The notes: generated from the sequence alone by a model not told the origin. A stretch of DNA of 63,587 bases from Bacteroidales bacterium (GCA_024762655.1 JANTHB010000008.1:1-63587); one strand, 5' to 3'; counted from the first letter of the stretch, positions 29,123-38,137 are shown. A program made the numbers and translations.

Positions 29123-29938
29123 ATGATTGTTTACCCCAATGCCAAAATAAATCTGGGTTTGCGTATTTTGCGCAAACGTGCCGACGGATTTCATGAGATA
29201 GAAACCATTCTGTATCCTGTCGGGTGGTGTGATATTCTGGAAATCCTGCCTTCGGAGACTTCCCGGGAAATATGGTTCAGGACGAGCGGCTTGCCCCTGT
29301 CCGGCCGGTCGAAAGACAACCTTGTCTATAAAGCAGCCTTCCTGATGCAGAAACGGTATGGTCTGCCCGGAATGAAGATCTATCTCCACAAACAAATCCC
29401 TGCCGGCGCCGGACTTGGGGGAGGTTCGTCAGACGCGGCTTTCACCCTGAAAGCGATCCAACGGCTGTTCTCCCTTCCCGTTTCTTCCCGGGAGTTGCAT
29501 CTTTTGGCATCCCGGTTAGGAAGCGACTGTGCTTTTTTTCTGGACAACAAACCGGCACTGGCTTCCGGAAAAGGCGACCTCCTCTCCCCCGTACCCCTGG
29601 ACCTCCATGGCACGTATATTCTGATCATTTTTCCGGGTTTTGCCTCCGACACTGGCCGTATGTATCAGAACGCCCGTATCTCCTCCGCAGGTCTCTCCCT
29701 GAAAGAGGCCATGGTCCGTCCTTCTCACGACTGGAAAAAACTCCTTATCAACTATTTTGAAGAGCCCCTCTCCCGGGATTTCCCTGTCACTCAGCACTTG
29801 CTAAAAAAGCTGTATGCCGGAGGTGCCTGGTTTGCCTCCGTTTCCGGTAGCGGATCTTCTGTGTACGGCCTCTTTGACAGTCCTCCTCCGGAGATCCCGC
29901 TGACCAGGAATTATTTGACGTGGTCAGAACAACTCTGA
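29123..29938 (+). CDS. ispE: 4-diphosphocytidyl-2-C-methyl-D-erythritol kinase
   Basis: 271 residues of the GHMP kinase family. The N terminus IVYPNAKINLGLRILRKRADGFHEIETI contains the substrate-binding lysine and histidine, and the ATP loop is IPAGAGLGGGSSDAA near residue 92-106. The C-terminal ASVSGSGSSVYGLF is the third GHMP motif. The enzyme phosphorylates CDP-methylerythritol in the MEP isoprenoid pathway. It converges on the biotin carrier gene, and the two stops are one base apart. No other MEP gene lies in the window. Confidence 0.94.
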   Translation: MIVYPNAKINLGLRILRKRADGFHEIETILYPVGWCDILEILPSETSREIWFRTSGLPLSGRSKDNLVYKAAFLMQKRYGLPGMKIYLHKQIPAGAGLGGGSSDAAFTLKAIQRLFSLPVSSRELHLLASRLGSDCAFFLDNKPALASGKGDLLSPVPLDLHGTYILIIFPGFASDTGRMYQNARISSAGLSLKEAMVRPSHDWKKLLINYFEEPLSRDFPVTQHLLKKLYAGGAWFASVSGSGSSVYGLFDSPPPEIPLTRNYLTWSEQL

Positions 29939-29939
29939 G

Positions 29940-30278
29940 CTATGCTTTGGGTAATTCCAACTTGATTAAAAGCTGGTCTTTTTTCACATTCTCTCCTTCT
30001 TTCACATATATCTCATTCACTTTTCCCGCCAGGGGGGCCAGCACACGGTTTTTCATCTTCATGGCCTCCAGGATCATGAGTTTATCCCCCTTTTTCACCT
30101 TTTGTCCTTCTTTTACGTTGACTTTCTGAATGGTTCCGGCAATAAACGAAAGGATCTTTTCCGGCTCGGGCATGTGGTATTTTCTGAGCTCCTCAAAACC
30201 TTCCGGTACAATTGTTTTATACTCCGTTCCGTCAATGTTAAGTAGCTCTTTGGGCTTTTTTTCTTTTTTTGTTTCCAT
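29940..30278 (-). CDS. Biotin carboxyl carrier protein of an acyl-CoA carboxylase/decarboxylase
   Basis: 112 residues. Residues 40-112 form a biotinyl domain with the biotinylated lysine in EAMKMKN and the flanking pattern GDKLMILEAMKM...GKVNEIYVKEGENVKKDQLLIKLE. The N-terminal part (ELLNIDGTEYKTIVPEGFEELRKY) is a short linker. I chose the ATG at 30278, giving METKKEKK; another in-frame ATG at 30302 is closer to the upstream stop. It is 33 bases downstream of the carboxyltransferase gene and is likely its carrier. Confidence 0.87.
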   Translation of the reverse strand: METKKEKKPKELLNIDGTEYKTIVPEGFEELRKYHMPEPEKILSFIAGTIQKVNVKEGQKVKKGDKLMILEAMKMKNRVLAPLAGKVNEIYVKEGENVKKDQLLIKLELPKA

Positions 30279-30311
30279 CTGGAAAATATTTTTCTTCTGC
30301 ACAAAAGGGAA

Positions 30312-31856
30312 CTAAAACGGAGGCACCCCATGTTTTTTCTTCGGGACTGAGATCACCTTATGTTCCGACACTTCGATAGCGTGCAACAGCAGTTTTCTGG
30401 TTTCTGCCGGTTCGATTACCGAATCGACATAACCTTTTGCAGCAGCCACATACGGGTTGGCAAATTTATCCTTGTATTCCTTGACTTTTTGTTTTCTCAT
30501 CTTCTCCGGATCTTTGGCTTCGTTTATCTCCTTCCGGAAAATAATATTGGCAGCGCCTTCCGGTCCCATCACGGCGATCTCGGCCGAAGGCCAAGCAAAT
30601 ACGAAGTCGGCCCTCAGATGTCTGGAGCTCATGGCAATATACCCTCCTCCGTATGCTTTTCTGATGATCACCGTCATTTTAGGCACGGTTGCTTCACTGT
30701 ATGCATACAATACTTTGGCACCGTGACGTATGACCCCGGCATGTTCCTGATCCACTCCGGGCAGGTATCCCGGCAGGTCGACAAGGGTGACAATCGGAAT
30801 ATTGAAAGCATCGCAATACCGGATAAAACGCGCTGCCTTATCCGAAGAGTCCACATCCAGCACCCCGGCCAGATAAATAGGCTGGTTGGCCACAAAGCCT
30901 ACAGTACGGCCTCCCATGCGTCCGAAACCGATCACCAGGTTGCGGGCCCATCCTTCCATAATCTCAAAGAAATCGGAGTCGTCCACCACGGCTTTAATCA
31001 CGTCCCTGACATCATAGGGAAGTTTCGGATCCGCCGGAACAATATCTTCGATCTTGTAATCCCTTCTGGGAGGTTTGGAAGCGATCTTCTGGGATTTTTC
31101 CTCGTTGTTCCAAGGGATAAAAGAGAGCAGTTTCTGTATCTGACCGAAACATTCTTTTTCATTCTTTGCAAAGAAATGGGCATTACCGGTAATGGTACTG
31201 TGAATACGGGCTCCTCCCAGATCTTCCATAGAGATGTCTTCCCCCAGCACCGTCTTGATCACACTGGGCCCGGTAATAAACATTTTGGAGATATTATCCA
31301 CTACAAACACAAAATCGGTAAGCGCCGGAGAGTATACGGCGCCCCCGGCGCAAGGCCCCAGTATCACGGAAATCTGTGGGATCACCCCCGAAGAGAGCGT
31401 GTTCCGGTAAAAGATTTCTCCATATCCCGCCAGGGAATTCACTCCCTCCTGAATCCTGGCACCTCCCGAGTCATTGATCCCGATCAAAGGCATCCGCATC
31501 TTCATGGCATGATCCATGATCTTGGTAATTTTCCTGCTGTGCATCAACCCCAGCGAGCCTCCGGCAACGGTAAAATCCTGGGCGAATACAGCTACCGGCC
31601 TGCCATGGATCGTCCCGGTACCTACAATAACCCCATCCCCGTACAGGGTCTTCTTATCCATATCAAAATCACGGGCCTCATGTTCAACAAACATATCATA
31701 CTCGTTGAAAGACCCCTTGTCCAGCAAAGCAACAATACGTTCCCGGGCCGTGAGTTTCCCCATCGACACCTGTTTGAGCACCGCCTTTTCTCCACCTCCC
31801 TGCAAAACTTCCTCGCGACGCTTCTGTAATTCCTGAATTTTTCTTTTTAAACCCAT
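30312..31856 (-). CDS. Acyl-CoA carboxyltransferase subunit (propionyl-CoA carboxylase beta / methylmalonyl-CoA decarboxylase alpha)
   Basis: 514 residues of the carboxyltransferase family. The N-terminal half has LTARERIVALLDKGSFNEYD and the GGARIQEGV crotonase-like oxyanion motif. The C-terminal half has VDLPGYLPGVDQEHAGVIRHGAKVLYAY, KAYGGGYIAM and GPEGAANIIF. The length is typical. The enzyme moves CO2 between biotin and an acyl-CoA, probably propionyl-/methylmalonyl-CoA. Only the biotin carrier lies next to it. No biotin carboxylase or sodium-pump decarboxylase subunit was found in the window, so the direction of the reaction is open. Confidence 0.9.
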   Translation of the reverse strand: MGLKRKIQELQKRREEVLQGGGEKAVLKQVSMGKLTARERIVALLDKGSFNEYDMFVEHEARDFDMDKKTLYGDGVIVGTGTIHGRPVAVFAQDFTVAGGSLGLMHSRKITKIMDHAMKMRMPLIGINDSGGARIQEGVNSLAGYGEIFYRNTLSSGVIPQISVILGPCAGGAVYSPALTDFVFVVDNISKMFITGPSVIKTVLGEDISMEDLGGARIHSTITGNAHFFAKNEKECFGQIQKLLSFIPWNNEEKSQKIASKPPRRDYKIEDIVPADPKLPYDVRDVIKAVVDDSDFFEIMEGWARNLVIGFGRMGGRTVGFVANQPIYLAGVLDVDSSDKAARFIRYCDAFNIPIVTLVDLPGYLPGVDQEHAGVIRHGAKVLYAYSEATVPKMTVIIRKAYGGGYIAMSSRHLRADFVFAWPSAEIAVMGPEGAANIIFRKEINEAKDPEKMRKQKVKEYKDKFANPYVAAAKGYVDSVIEPAETRKLLLHAIEVSEHKVISVPKKKHGVPPF

Positions 31857-32038
31857 CCTGTAATTAGATTAAAGATTTCAATCTTAGCTGGTCATAAAAA
31901 TGCTTTTAAACATATTTTCGTTATGCAACATTACAAAATCCCTATTATTAAAAAAAATATTACAGGGAAAAAATGCAGTCTGCCTGCTTAACCTTTTGTC
32001 CTGCAACCTGGAAACTTCGGGAACCTCTGTGGCCGTAT

Positions 32039-33127
32039 TTATTTGGGAGTCATAAAAAACAATACCGTGGCAATGAGGGTAAAAATGAGGTTTGGCAACC
32101 AGGAGGCCAGGAGCGGATCCATATTTCCTCCGATAGCAAACTGTGAAGAAAACTGCATAAACAAAATATAAGTAAAACTCAGGGCAATGCCCGTACCGAT
32201 CTGCACGCCGATGCCTCCTTTCATTTTCCTCGAAGATAAAGATAATCCTATCAGGGTCAGGATAAAAGCCGAAAAAGGATAAGAAAAACGGTTGTGCAGG
32301 GCGATCTCATATTCCTCGATATTTTCCGCCCCCTGCAACCGCTGGTTTTTCACAAATTGTTGCAGTTCCCCCAGATTAAGGGTCTCCGTAATATTTTTCC
32401 GTGACGCCAGGTCTTCGGGTGTTAAAAAAAACGTCGTATCCAACCTGGATCCTTTTTTAATTTCTTCATGCAGGCTGTCAGAGATGATCCGGATATAGTA
32501 ACTGCGGGCATTCCATTTTTTGGTTGCGGTATCCCATCTCACAGAACTGGCGATCATCTTGCTCTGCAGTCTTCCCTTTTTATCAAATTTCTCCATCGAA
32601 AATTTTTGTCCCACTTTGCTGATAGGAGAATAGCTCTGCATATACACATAGAGGTTCGGCCGCACCTGCCGGTGAATATTATACGTATTGGAACGATAGT
32701 TTTGCACGCGTCCGACATACTCCTCTTCAAAAGCCAGTCTACGGGCGTTGGCATGGGGCAGCAGGAAGTTCGAAATCAGAAACGACCCCAAGGCGATCAC
32801 AAAAGCCGAAAACATATAAGGTACCAGCAACCGGTAGAAGCTGACCCCGTTGCTGATAATGGCAATGATCTCTGAGTTGTAAGCCATTCTTGAGGTGAAG
32901 TAGATCACGGAGATAAACACAAACAACGAACTGAAAAGGATCGCAAAATACGGGATAAAATTCAGGTAATACTGAAAGACCACTGCCTGAAAAGGAGCCT
33001 GGTGGTCAATGAAATTATCCAGTTTCTCACTCAGGTCGAAGACCACCGCGATCCCTAAGATCAGGACAATGGAAAAGATAAACGTCCCCAGAAATTTCCT
33101 GGTAATATATATATCCAGTTTTTTCAC
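32039..33127 (-). CDS. LptF/LptG family lipopolysaccharide export permease
   Basis: 362 residues. Three transmembrane helices at the N terminus (LDIYITRKFLGTFIFSIVLILGIAVVFDLSEKL), a periplasmic beta-jellyroll of about 160 residues and three C-terminal helices make the YjgP/YjgQ layout. LptF and LptG form the membrane part of the ABC system that pulls LPS from the inner membrane toward LptC/LptA. Sequence alone does not tell F from G. The start overlaps tgt by 4 bases, and the tgt-permease pairing is familiar from Bacteroidota. Confidence 0.9.
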   Translation of the reverse strand: MKKLDIYITRKFLGTFIFSIVLILGIAVVFDLSEKLDNFIDHQAPFQAVVFQYYLNFIPYFAILFSSLFVFISVIYFTSRMAYNSEIIAIISNGVSFYRLLVPYMFSAFVIALGSFLISNFLLPHANARRLAFEEEYVGRVQNYRSNTYNIHRQVRPNLYVYMQSYSPISKVGQKFSMEKFDKKGRLQSKMIASSVRWDTATKKWNARSYYIRIISDSLHEEIKKGSRLDTTFFLTPEDLASRKNITETLNLGELQQFVKNQRLQGAENIEEYEIALHNRFSYPFSAFILTLIGLSLSSRKMKGGIGVQIGTGIALSFTYILFMQFSSQFAIGGNMDPLLASWLPNLIFTLIATVLFFMTPK

Positions 33128-34263
33128 GCCGGCGCCAGTCTTTTACCGATTTTCTCAACCATTTCCGTTTTCCACCCTCCGAAAGTCCCTTCCTGTATTT
33201 TTTCTCTTGCCTGCTTTACTAACCAAATATAAAAACTTAAATTGTGTATGGTAGCGATTTGTGCGCCCAGAATTTCTTTGGACAGGATCAGATGCCGTAG
33301 ATAAGCTTTGGAATACACCTTACTATATAAAGAAGGGCCCAGCGGATCGATGGGGGAAAAATCCTCCTTCCATTGCAGGTTTTTAATGTTGATGATTCCC
33401 TCATGGGTGAACAACATTCCGTTGCGGGCATTGCGTGTGGGCATAACGCAGTCAAACATGTCCACACCACGTGCAATGGATTCCAGAATATTGACGGGGG
33501 TCCCCACACCCATCAAATAACGGGGTTTGGATTCCGGAAGGATGGCACACACCAGGTCAACCATTTTATACATATCCTCCGTGGGCTCTCCCACCGACAA
33601 TCCTCCTATGGCATATCCTTCCGCCTTATAGGAAGCTATGGTTTTTGCGGATGTTTCCCGCAGGTCGGGGTAGACGCTCCCCTGGACAATGGGGAAAAAC
33701 ACCTGGTTATGACCGTACAAAGGTTTACTCTCCTGAAAATACTGCCACCCTCTCCCGAGCCAGCGGTGCGTCAGGGCAAGTGACTCTTTGGCATATTCAT
33801 AGGTACAGGGATAAGGGGTACATTCATCCAAAGCCATCATAATATCCGATCCGATCACACGCTGAATATCCACGACCTTTTCGGGGGAAAAAAGATGCCG
33901 CGACCCGTCAATATGGGAATGAAACCAGGCTCCTTCCTCGGTAAGTTTGCGCGTTTCCGTCAGCGAGAACACCTGATACCCTCCACTGTCGGTCAGTATG
34001 GCATGTTTCCAGTTCATGAAACGGTGCAAGCCCCCGCTTTTTTCCAGCACCTGCAATCCGGGACGCAGGTACAGATGATAGGAATTTCCCAGGATCACCG
34101 GGGCTTTTACCTCTTCCTCCAACTGCTGCTGAGACACCGCCTTCACACTTCCGGCGGTTCCCACCGGCATAAATACCGGGGTCTGTATCTCTCCGTGCCC
34201 GGTCTGTATGATCCCGGCACGTGCTCTTGTCGTCTTGTCCCTGCCTGTTAATGAAAAAAACAT
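33124..34263 (-). CDS. tgt: tRNA-guanine (queuine) transglycosylase, zinc cysteines missing
   Basis: 379 residues. The enzyme swaps guanine-34 for preQ1 in tRNAs with GUN anticodons. The general base Asp92 is in TDSGGYQVFS, and the nucleophile Asp271 is in MFDCVMPTRNARNG. In E. coli the zinc motif is DPECDCYTC; here the aligned residues 306-314 are DPLGPSLYS, so all three zinc cysteines are gone while the later TIHNL histidine remains. Alignment before and after this point is continuous, so it is not a frameshift. The gene starts a two-gene operon with the LPS permease. Confidence 0.93.
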   Translation of the reverse strand: MFFSLTGRDKTTRARAGIIQTGHGEIQTPVFMPVGTAGSVKAVSQQQLEEEVKAPVILGNSYHLYLRPGLQVLEKSGGLHRFMNWKHAILTDSGGYQVFSLTETRKLTEEGAWFHSHIDGSRHLFSPEKVVDIQRVIGSDIMMALDECTPYPCTYEYAKESLALTHRWLGRGWQYFQESKPLYGHNQVFFPIVQGSVYPDLRETSAKTIASYKAEGYAIGGLSVGEPTEDMYKMVDLVCAILPESKPRYLMGVGTPVNILESIARGVDMFDCVMPTRNARNGMLFTHEGIINIKNLQWKEDFSPIDPLGPSLYSKVYSKAYLRHLILSKEILGAQIATIHNLSFYIWLVKQAREKIQEGTFGGWKTEMVEKIGKRLAPA

Positions 34264-34421
34264 ATCCAGTGATTTCGGGCAAACCTACACAAATTTTTCG
34301 ATGCAAATATACACTGATTGCATGAAAAAAATCATTTGTCCCTCCCTGATCGTCCTCGCTCTTTCTTTATCCTGATCTTCACTGACGTTTTTGGACGTTT
34401 CATAAAACTTCCGGGAAAAGA

Positions 34422-34453
34422 TTTGCAAGCCATGGAAAACTTTGATAAACTTG
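34422..34453 (+). promoter_or_regulatory. Putative promoter for the glycosyltransferase-sigma-rsmG operon
   Basis: TTTG at 34422-34425 and TAAACTTG at 34446-34453 are separated by 20 bases. The pair matches the Bacteroidota consensus except for one base in the -7 box. The first start codon of the operon is at 34470. Confidence 0.5.
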
Positions 34454-34469
34454 CGGTCAACTTTCCATA

Positions 34470-35594
34470 ATGCCCTTGAGTTTAAGATTCACTGATATAA
34501 TTCTGATTTTTGCCGGAGCTTCCCTCGCCGTCCAGCTATTTTATTATCTCCGTTATTTTGCAGCGGTAGGTTTCAGGAAAATCCCTGTGAAAAAAAAGAC
34601 GGATACTCCCGTTTCCGTTATCATATGTGCCCGAAACGAAGAAAATAATTTAAGACAGTTCCTTCCGCTGGTGCTGACGCAAAATTATCCTGATTATGAA
34701 GTCATCGTCGTCAATGACGCTTCTACCGATGATACCGAAATCTTCCTGGAAAGTCTGAGCAGACAGTATAAGCATCTTAAATTCACAACGATCAACAAAG
34801 ACGCACGTTTCTCGCACGGGAAGAAACTGGCCGTATTGGTGGGGACCAAAGCTGCTAAACACGAATGGTTGTTATTCACAGACGCCGACTGCAAACCGGC
34901 CTCCAACCAATGGATCCGTCTTATGGCCCGTAATTTCACTAAAAAAACCTCTATCGTTCTCGGATACGGTGGTTTTATTCCTCAAAAAGGGATGCTGAAC
35001 CGGTTTATCCGTTACGAAAGTTTTTTCATCGCGGTCCAATACCTGGGGTTTGCGTTACGGGGCCGTCCTTACATGGGGGTAGGCCGTAATATGGCCTACC
35101 GTAAACCTTTGTATTATGAGATCAGCAAACGCACGTATTTCGTCAAGCTGGCCTCCGGCGATGACGACCTGTTGGTCAACCGGTTAGCCAACAAGAACAA
35201 TACATGCATCGAAACGGACCCCCGCGCCAAAACCTTATCGGCACCTCCCCGCTCCTGGCGGCAATGGTTCCTGAACAAAAAAAGACATATCACCACGGCA
35301 CGCTACTACACCCGGACAAGCAAACTGCTTTTGGGCGGAGAATTGGCATCCCGTTTGGTCTTTTACCTCTCGGCAGGACTGCTTTTCTTCCTGCCGGTTT
35401 CGCCGGTTATCCCGGCCGGAGCAATCATCCTCAGATGGACCGTTATGGGTATCGTTTTCGCACATGCTCAAAAACGTTTGGCGGAAAAACAATTATTATT
35501 ATCTTCGTTTTTTTATGATCTGGTCATTCCATTTATATATTTTATCATCTGGTTAACCAACCTTTCCCGAACAGCAAAAACATCATGGGAGTGA
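34470..35594 (+). CDS. Family 2 glycosyltransferase, membrane-bound
   Basis: 374 residues. An N-terminal transmembrane helix precedes a GT-A domain with VSVIICARNEENNL, VVNDASTDDTEIFL and the DXD-like FTDADCKPAS. A QxxRW-like region (PPRSWRQWFLNKKRH) follows, as in processive or polyprenol-linked GT2 enzymes. Two or three C-terminal helices (about 290-370) anchor it. Donor and acceptor sugars are unknown. The stop overlaps the sigma-factor start by 10 bases, so the two are coupled. Confidence 0.85.
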   Translation: MPLSLRFTDIILIFAGASLAVQLFYYLRYFAAVGFRKIPVKKKTDTPVSVIICARNEENNLRQFLPLVLTQNYPDYEVIVVNDASTDDTEIFLESLSRQYKHLKFTTINKDARFSHGKKLAVLVGTKAAKHEWLLFTDADCKPASNQWIRLMARNFTKKTSIVLGYGGFIPQKGMLNRFIRYESFFIAVQYLGFALRGRPYMGVGRNMAYRKPLYYEISKRTYFVKLASGDDDLLVNRLANKNNTCIETDPRAKTLSAPPRSWRQWFLNKKRHITTARYYTRTSKLLLGGELASRLVFYLSAGLLFFLPVSPVIPAGAIILRWTVMGIVFAHAQKRLAEKQLLLSSFFYDLVIPFIYFIIWLTNLSRTAKTSWE

Positions 35595-36196
35595 GCGATA
35601 CGAACAACAACTTATCTGAAAAAGCCAAAAAAGATCTGGAACTGGTCAAACGGGCGCTGTCGGGTGACCAGCAAGCCTACTCAAAGCTTATGAACAGATA
35701 TCGCGATGCAATATATTACATGTTGCTTAAGATGGTGAACAACCCTACCGATGCGGAAGACCTCACCATCGAAACCTTCGGAAAAGCCTTCAAGAATCTG
35801 CATCAGTACGTCCCGGATTTTGCTTTCAGCACCTGGCTTTTCAAGATCGCCTCCAACAATTGTATTGATTTTATCCGGAAACAACGTACCCCTCTGATAT
35901 CCATAGACCAGGACCATAACGACAAAAACGGAATGCCTCTGACCATCCAGGAGAGCTCTCCCGACCCGGAGGAAAACATGATCAAGAGTCAGAAAGCGGT
36001 GCTTATGCGCAGTGTGGTGGATCAACTCAAACCCCGGTATAAGGACCTGATTGTATTGAGATATTTCAAGGAATATTCCTACGAAGAGATCGCCAATGAG
36101 CTCAACCTTCCGCTTGGTACCGTAAAAGCCCAGTTGTTCCGTGCCAAAGAGCTTCTATACAACATCCTGAGAAAAAACAGCGACACCAAGCCATAA
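35585..36196 (+). CDS. RNA polymerase sigma factor, sigma-70/ECF type
   Basis: 203 residues. Region 2 lies at about 25-100, with NPTDAEDLTIETFGKAF and FSTWLFKIASNNCIDFIRKQR. Region 4 lies at about 140-195, with YKDLIVLRYFKEYSYEEIANELNLPLGTVKAQLFRAKELL, a helix-turn-helix for the -35-like box. Regions 1 and 3 are missing, as in ECF sigma factors. No anti-sigma factor is encoded beside it; the neighbours are a glycosyltransferase and rsmG. Its regulon cannot be inferred. Confidence 0.88.
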   Translation: MGVSDTNNNLSEKAKKDLELVKRALSGDQQAYSKLMNRYRDAIYYMLLKMVNNPTDAEDLTIETFGKAFKNLHQYVPDFAFSTWLFKIASNNCIDFIRKQRTPLISIDQDHNDKNGMPLTIQESSPDPEENMIKSQKAVLMRSVVDQLKPRYKDLIVLRYFKEYSYEEIANELNLPLGTVKAQLFRAKELLYNILRKNSDTKP

Positions 36197-36199
36197 CCC

Positions 36200-36829
36200 A
36201 TGCATTACGGTCTGAGCAGGATCCTTACCTATTTCCCGGAATTAAACGATACCCGGATATCCCTTCTGGAGCAACTCGCCGAAGGATACTTCTACTGGAA
36301 CGAACGCATCAATGTCATCTCCCGCAAGGACATAGACCACCTGTATGAACACCATATCCTTTATTCCCTGGCCATTGCAAAATTCCGGTCTTTTCTTCCG
36401 GGAGAGCATATCGTGGATGTAGGTACGGGCGGAGGGCTGCCCGGTCTGCCTCTGGCCATCCTTTTTCCGGAATCTCATTTTCATCTTATCGACAGCATCG
36501 GGAAAAAGATTAAGGTGGTGGAAGCGCTCACCGCCGATCTGCAGCTCAGGAACGTTACCTGTCAGAAGATCAGGGCGGAAGAACTGAAAGACCGGTACAC
36601 CTTCGTTACAGGACGTGCGGTCAGTAAGTTCGATGTTTTCCGCCGGCAGTCCCGCCATCTGCTCAAAAAAACCGCTCCCGGCCACCGGGGCGGCATGATC
36701 TACCTGACAGGCGGAAATATTGAATACCATATCTCTCCCTCCTTGCAAGATATTACGGTAATCCCCGTATCTGCCTATTTTAACGAACCTTTTTTTGAAA
36801 CCAAAAAAATCCTGTTTGCTTCCTCCTGA
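36200..36829 (+). CDS. rsmG: 16S rRNA (guanine527-N7)-methyltransferase
   Basis: 209 residues. The SAM-binding motif is IVDVGTGGGLPGLPLAILFPE near residue 70, and the N-terminal helical segment WNERINVISRKDIDHLYEHHILYSL is typical of RsmG (GidB). The later TGRAVSKFDVF and KKTAPGHRGGMIYLTGG also fit. It methylates N7 of G527 in 16S rRNA, and its loss gives low-level streptomycin resistance in other bacteria. It starts 3 bases after the sigma-factor stop. Confidence 0.93.
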   Translation: MHYGLSRILTYFPELNDTRISLLEQLAEGYFYWNERINVISRKDIDHLYEHHILYSLAIAKFRSFLPGEHIVDVGTGGGLPGLPLAILFPESHFHLIDSIGKKIKVVEALTADLQLRNVTCQKIRAEELKDRYTFVTGRAVSKFDVFRRQSRHLLKKTAPGHRGGMIYLTGGNIEYHISPSLQDITVIPVSAYFNEPFFETKKILFASS

Positions 36830-36846
36830 AATATCCCGGCATTTTT

Positions 36847-36876
36847 TTTGAGTATTGAAAAAAAACATTACTTTTG
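36847..36876 (+). promoter_or_regulatory. Bacteroidota-type promoter of rpmH
   Basis: TTTG at 36847-36850 and TACTTTTG at 36869-36876 are 18 bases apart and match the consensus exactly. The rpmH start codon is about 68 bases downstream. Confidence 0.65.
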
Positions 36877-36944
36877 CAGCCTGTTTAATCAACCGCACCC
36901 AAGCGGACAATTTTTATAGGTCAGGCAAATAAGAAATTACAGAT

Positions 36945-37103
36945 ATGAAACGGACATTTCAGCCCTCTCGTCGCAAAAGGAAGAATAAACACGGTTTCCG
37001 GGAACGCATGTCATCTGCCAATGGCCGGAAAGTTTTGTCGCGCCGCCGTATCAAAGGACGGAAGAAACTTTCTGTTTCCGACGAACCGAGACACAAGGTG
37101 TAA
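36945..37103 (+). CDS. rpmH: 50S ribosomal protein L34 (bL34)
   Basis: 52 residues, very basic. It begins [20 protein letters not shown], the L34 signature, and continues with [25 protein letters not shown]34 is a small protein of the large ribosomal subunit. A short acidic tail (SDEPRHKV) ends it. It has its own strong promoter directly upstream. The gene is easily missed because of its size. Confidence 0.95.
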   Translation: MKRTFQPSRRKRKNKHGFRERMSSANGRKVLSRRRIKGRKKLSVSDEPRHKV

Positions 37104-37237
37104 AGAATCAATCCTTATACACTTTTTTTCATCTTATCTTTACTTAATTCTAAATCCCCGGCTGATCGAACGGGTATTTGCTTCATGATGGTCTGCGGCC
37201 TTGATCAACGCTCATCCCTCTAACTTTGTCTTTCCCC

Positions 37238-37268
37238 TTGTCTGCCTATAATTTTATCTTTACTTTTG
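37238..37268 (+). promoter_or_regulatory. Putative promoter of the PASTA operon
   Basis: TTG at 37238-37240 and TACTTTTG at 37261-37268 are 20 bases apart. The -7 box matches TAnnTTTG exactly. The PASTA gene starts at 37304. Confidence 0.6.
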
Positions 37269-37303
37269 CGTTCTAGTAATTAACCATTAACACACCTGGT
37301 GGC

Positions 37304-38137
37304 ATGAGTCTGGGACGATTTCTTATCAGCAAGGTTTTTCTTAAAAATCTCTTCTATGCCTTTCTGACAACCTTTATCCTTCTCTTTCTCGTCCTGGTCT
37401 GGTTAAGAATCTATACCCGTCACGGCCAGAAAAAAGAAGTACCCGACTTTTACGGTCTTACCGTGGATGAATGTCAGCCCCTGCTCAAAAAAGAACATTT
37501 TGTCCTGGTTGTTCAGGATTCGGTATATACGAAAGAAGTCCCGCCGGGAGCCATTGTGGAACAGAACCCCAAAGCCGGATCCATGGTAAAAAAAGGAAGA
37601 AAGATCTTTCTCATCATCAACGCCATACAACCGGAAATAGTTCCTGTGCCTTATGTGGTAGGTTATTCACTGCGTCAGGCCAAGGCGCTCCTGGAATCGA
37701 ACGGGTTTCAGGTGGGCAATCTTAAGTATGTCCCCGACATTGCCATCAACAATGTACTAAAAGAAACCTATCAGGAGCAGGAACTGAAGCCAGGCGATTC
37801 GCTCGAAAAAGGAGTGCCGGTCGACCTGGTTCTGGGCAAGGGGCTGAGCAATCAAAAAACACCTTTACCCGATTTCACCGGGATGACCATGGCAAGAGCC
37901 GAGCAGGTGATTATCAGTGCCGCCCTGAACAAAGGAGCCATGGTATATGACTCCACCGTTCATAACGCAGATGATTCCATGGCCGCATTCGTCTGGAAAC
38001 AAAGTCCGCTCTACAAGGAAGACCAGTTTGTTCCGGTGGGATCCTCCGTGTATCTGTGGCTCACGCTCGATTCTGCCAAATTGCCGGCTCCCGACACCTT
38101 AACCCTCGAAGAACTACCTGTGCCGAATGAAAAATAA
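37304..38137 (+). CDS. Membrane-anchored PASTA-domain protein without kinase
   Basis: 277 residues. A short cytoplasmic start and one transmembrane helix (NLFYAFLTTFILLFLVLVWL) are followed by three PASTA domains outside the membrane, at about 45-110 (PDFYGLTVDECQPLL), 112-182 (VPYVVGYSLRQAKALLESNGF) and 188-262 (PDFTGMTMARAEQVI). PASTA domains bind muropeptides or guide cell-wall synthesis. In Firmicutes and Actinobacteria they are fused to Ser/Thr kinases or PBPs; here neither is present. The gene overlaps the next by 11 bases and lies in the same direction as ddl, so a wall-related role is likely. Confidence 0.85.
   Translation: MSLGRFLISKVFLKNLFYAFLTTFILLFLVLVWLRIYTRHGQKKEVPDFYGLTVDECQPLLKKEHFVLVVQDSVYTKEVPPGAIVEQNPKAGSMVKKGRKIFLIINAIQPEIVPVPYVVGYSLRQAKALLESNGFQVGNLKYVPDIAINNVLKETYQEQELKPGDSLEKGVPVDLVLGKGLSNQKTPLPDFTGMTMARAEQVIISAALNKGAMVYDSTVHNADDSMAAFVWKQSPLYKEDQFVPVGSSVYLWLTLDSAKLPAPDTLTLEELPVPNEK

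Noticed and set aside
30360-31829. A 489-codon open frame on the plus strand
   Set aside because: It is antisense to the carboxyltransferase gene and has no recognisable motifs.
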